Source: Rhodospirillales bacterium Alpha_05 (GTDB taxonomy: Bacteria > Pseudomonadota > Alphaproteobacteria > Rhodospirillales > Rhodospirillaceae). Taken from it: a DNA stretch of 6,930 nt. The position numbers and the translations under genes were made by a program. Below the pieces are notes generated by a model. It was not told the DNA's origin. It did no database searches and saw nothing but the letters and a program-made list of their open reading frames with translations. The stretch covers positions 1 through 6,930 of the forward strand of contig LUYR01000244.1 of NCBI GenBank assembly GCA_001603335.1, read 5' to 3'. Below are positions 6,480 to 6,930 of this stretch, piece after piece. The first letter of the stretch is position 1; each line of letters begins with the position of its first letter.

Positions 6480-6500
6480 AAAAAAAACCTCGGAACGAGG
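6480..6500 (-). terminator. Intrinsic terminator downstream of tam
   Basis: On the minus strand CCTCG-TTC-CGAGG (6500-6488) is followed at once by eight T (6487-6480). The stem is short (5 bp, GC-rich) but the T-tract is strong. It would stop transcription from tam about 80 bases before the ccoN start, leaving 6399-6479 for the ccoN promoter. Confidence 0.7.
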
Positions 6501-6551
6501 CCCCGCTCAGAGACTTAGGCATGCGGCCCGAGATGTCATCCCCCCGGGAGC

Positions 6552-6575
6552 AAAAGCGCGTCCGATCCGACGCGC
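6552..6575 (-). terminator. First hairpin terminator after tam
   Basis: GCGCGTC and GACGCGC (6575-6556) form a 7-bp stem around a 6-base loop, followed by TTTT. It begins 19 bases beyond the tam stop. The T-tract is short, so it may be leaky and backed up by the second terminator at 6480-6500. Confidence 0.55.
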
Positions 6576-6594
6576 CGCACCCCGGACCCAAAGC

Positions 6595-6930
6595 TTACCT
6601 CTTTACCGCGACGAAAAACACCCGTCGGAATGGAAACACCGTGATGCCGTCGTCGCGCTTCGGATACGCCTCGCGCAGCCGCTGCGCGCAGGCGGTCTCG
6701 AACATCTCGCGCTCGACCTCGGGCAACGCGTCGAGAAACGGCCGAATCGCGGTGCCCTTGACCCAGTTGAACACAGGATCGTCGCCGTGGAGATGGTGGT
6801 AGTAGACGGTTTCCCAGAGATCGACGCGGGCGGCGAAGGGCGCGAGAATCTCGGCGTAGACCTCGGGCGCGGACACCGGCTCGGGCCGCAGCAGCGCCGC
6901 GAGGCGATCGCGCCACGGGCCGAAGCCCAG
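6595..6930 (-). CDS. tam: Trans-aconitate 2-methyltransferase, C-terminal part
   Basis: The last 111 codons of a gene that enters from the right edge and ends with TAA at 6595. The frame is open to the edge, so the true start is outside; the GTG at 6876 is internal. The sequence matches the C-terminal part of Tam: YAEILAPFAARVDLWETVYYHHL, then FNWVKGTAIRPFLDAL, then LREAYP and FPFRRVFFVAVKR. Tam is a cytoplasmic SAM-dependent enzyme that methylates trans-aconitate, a by-product of the citric acid cycle that inhibits aconitase. The SAM-binding half is not in the window. Two hairpins downstream separate it from the cco operon, so a functional link is not indicated. Confidence 0.85.
   Translation of the reverse strand: MGFGPWRDRLAALLRPEPVSAPEVYAEILAPFAARVDLWETVYYHHLHGDDPVFNWVKGTAIRPFLDALPEVEREMFETACAQRLREAYPKRDDGITVFPFRRVFFVAVKR

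Noticed and set aside
6523..6540. Short GATGTCATC symmetry between the two terminators
   Set aside because: 4-bp arms only; expected by chance.

Overview
The window carries most of a cbb3-type cytochrome c oxidase locus, with every recognisable gene on the minus strand. Read in the direction of transcription (from high to low coordinates) the order is: 3' end of tam (trans-aconitate methyltransferase), two terminator-like hairpins, a short promoter region, ccoN, ccoO, ccoQ, ccoP, ccoG, ccoH, a 124-base gap filled by a large inverted repeat, and the first part of ccoI, which runs off the left edge. The high GC content, the ccoNOQP-ccoGHI order and the FixH and FixQ sequence style point to an alphaproteobacterium. 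A Rhodospirillales-like organism is my best guess, but that is inference from family memory only.

How the genes work together: CcoN (heme-copper catalytic subunit), CcoO (monoheme c), CcoQ (small stabilising subunit) and CcoP (diheme c) form a terminal oxidase of the inner membrane that reduces O2 with high affinity under low oxygen. CcoG (membrane iron-sulfur protein linked to Cu(II) reduction), CcoH (assembly subunit) and CcoI (copper P-type ATPase) supply copper and assemble the enzyme. ccoS, the usual last gene, is not visible and may lie beyond the left edge. Gene spacing from ccoN to ccoH is tight (17, 9, 10 and 6 bases, then a 4-base overlap), so this looks like one transcript. Upstream, tam is a separate unit closed by two hairpins.

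The unusual part is the ccoH-ccoI junction, where three things coincide. (1) A composite inverted repeat fills about 942-1125, built of GC-rich hairpins and T-tracts. (2) Valine codon choice changes sharply, from 13 GTC of 14 in ccoH to 20 GTG of 24 in the visible part of ccoI. (3) ccoI has an apparent one-base frameshift between the two halves of its N-terminal cysteine-rich metal-binding domain. I see no unknown system here. The core is a well-known oxidase locus, and the novelty, if any, is in this junction and in the ccoN promoter, which lacks a clear FNR/FixK box.
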